Source: Crenothrix polyspora (lineage in GTDB: Bacteria; Pseudomonadota; Gammaproteobacteria; Methylococcales; Methylomonadaceae). From it: DNA of 6,041 nt. Both the position numbers and the translations under genes were made by a program. Shown here one piece after another: positions 5,885 to 6,041 of the stretch (positions are counted from its first letter, which is position 1; every line of letters starts with the position of its first letter). The stretch is from positions 1-6,041 of the forward strand of contig CAMDOP010000199.1 of the NCBI GenBank assembly GCA_945903675.1, read 5' to 3'. The notes under the pieces are model-generated. The model worked only from the letters and a program-made list of their open reading frames with translations, searched no databases and was not told where the DNA came from.

Positions 5885-5891
5885 CCACCTC
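5885..5891 (-). promoter_or_regulatory. Ribosome-binding site of the trfA-like gene overlapping the preceding stop
   Basis: GAGGTGG on the minus strand lies two bases before the ATG at 5882. Its first two bases overlap the TGA (5890-5892) of the upstream frame. This supports operon organisation and coupled translation. Confidence 0.6.
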
Positions 5892-6041
5892 ACTTCACGA
5901 TGCTACTGGGATTACAGTCAGGTTTAGGCACGACTTTTGGGACTGGTTTTGGTTTAAGGACAACTGCCTGTGAAACTGATGAAACGCTAGAAGTTTTTTT
6001 ATCATTTTGTCGAATGACATGTTCAATCGACGCACCACGTA
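5890..6041 (-). CDS. C-terminal end of an unrecognised gene upstream of trfA (partial)
   Basis: The minus-strand frame entering at the right window edge is open for 49 codons and ends at TGA 5890-5892, seven bases before the trfA start. The visible tail reads from RGASIEHVIRQNDKK through a Ser/Val stretch to KPKPVPKVVPKPDCNPSSIVK, a Lys-Pro-rich, probably unstructured C-terminus. A second minus frame is also open over these bases and ends near 5896. The first is preferred for its Lys-Pro repeat character and its stop overlapping the trfA ribosome-binding site. No family is recognised; a partition or other plasmid-maintenance gene would fit the location, but that is a guess. Confidence 0.45.
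   Translation of the reverse strand, partial: RGASIEHVIRQNDKKTSSVSSVSQAVVLKPKPVPKVVPKPDCNPSSIVK

Overview
This window looks like part of a conjugative plasmid, or a plasmid-derived integrative element, from a gammaproteobacterium. The evidence is an F-type (MPF-F) mating-pair gene set, a TrfA-family replication initiator and an iteron origin. Base composition is moderate, with AT-rich intergenic regions. The genus cannot be fixed from the sequence; an environmental gammaproteobacterium is a reasonable guess and no more.

Positions 1-3668, minus strand: a transfer operon reading traF -> traH -> traG, the gene order of F, SXT/R391 and IncA/C-type systems. TraF is a periplasmic thioredoxin-fold protein with an intact CPYC. 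TraH is a secreted, cysteine-containing pilus-assembly protein. TraG is a membrane protein for pilus assembly and mating-pair stabilisation; it is cut by the window edge after 389 residues. traF and traH overlap by four bases (ATGA).

Positions 3669-4168: a roughly 500-bp AT-rich divergent intergenic region. Its right half holds ten copies of the pentamer TAGGG/CCCTA, most of them within a TTAGGGATTT decamer. They form three clusters with the same orientation pattern (forward, reverse, forward). The last copy supplies the ribosome-binding site of the plus-strand gene at 4169-4642. That gene resembles the MobI family of accessory mobilisation proteins, whose genes lie next to oriT in SXT/R391 and IncA/C elements. 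This region is therefore my best candidate for oriT and/or an autoregulatory operator array.

Positions 4643-4982: a compact replication origin. It contains a perfect DnaA box, an AT-rich unwinding region with three AGATTA repeats exactly 11 bp apart, and eight 16-bp iterons.

Positions 4983-5882, minus strand: a TrfA-family initiator whose stop codon lies 5 bp from the last iteron. The iterons are therefore downstream of the rep gene, between two convergent genes. The end of another minus-strand reading frame (5890-6041) abuts the rep ribosome-binding site and is probably co-transcribed with it.

Together the window joins vegetative replication (TrfA plus oriV), DNA processing for transfer (a MobI-like protein plus a possible oriT) and the start of a mating-pair formation operon. 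No antibiotic-resistance, toxin, CRISPR, tRNA, rRNA or transposase genes were seen.
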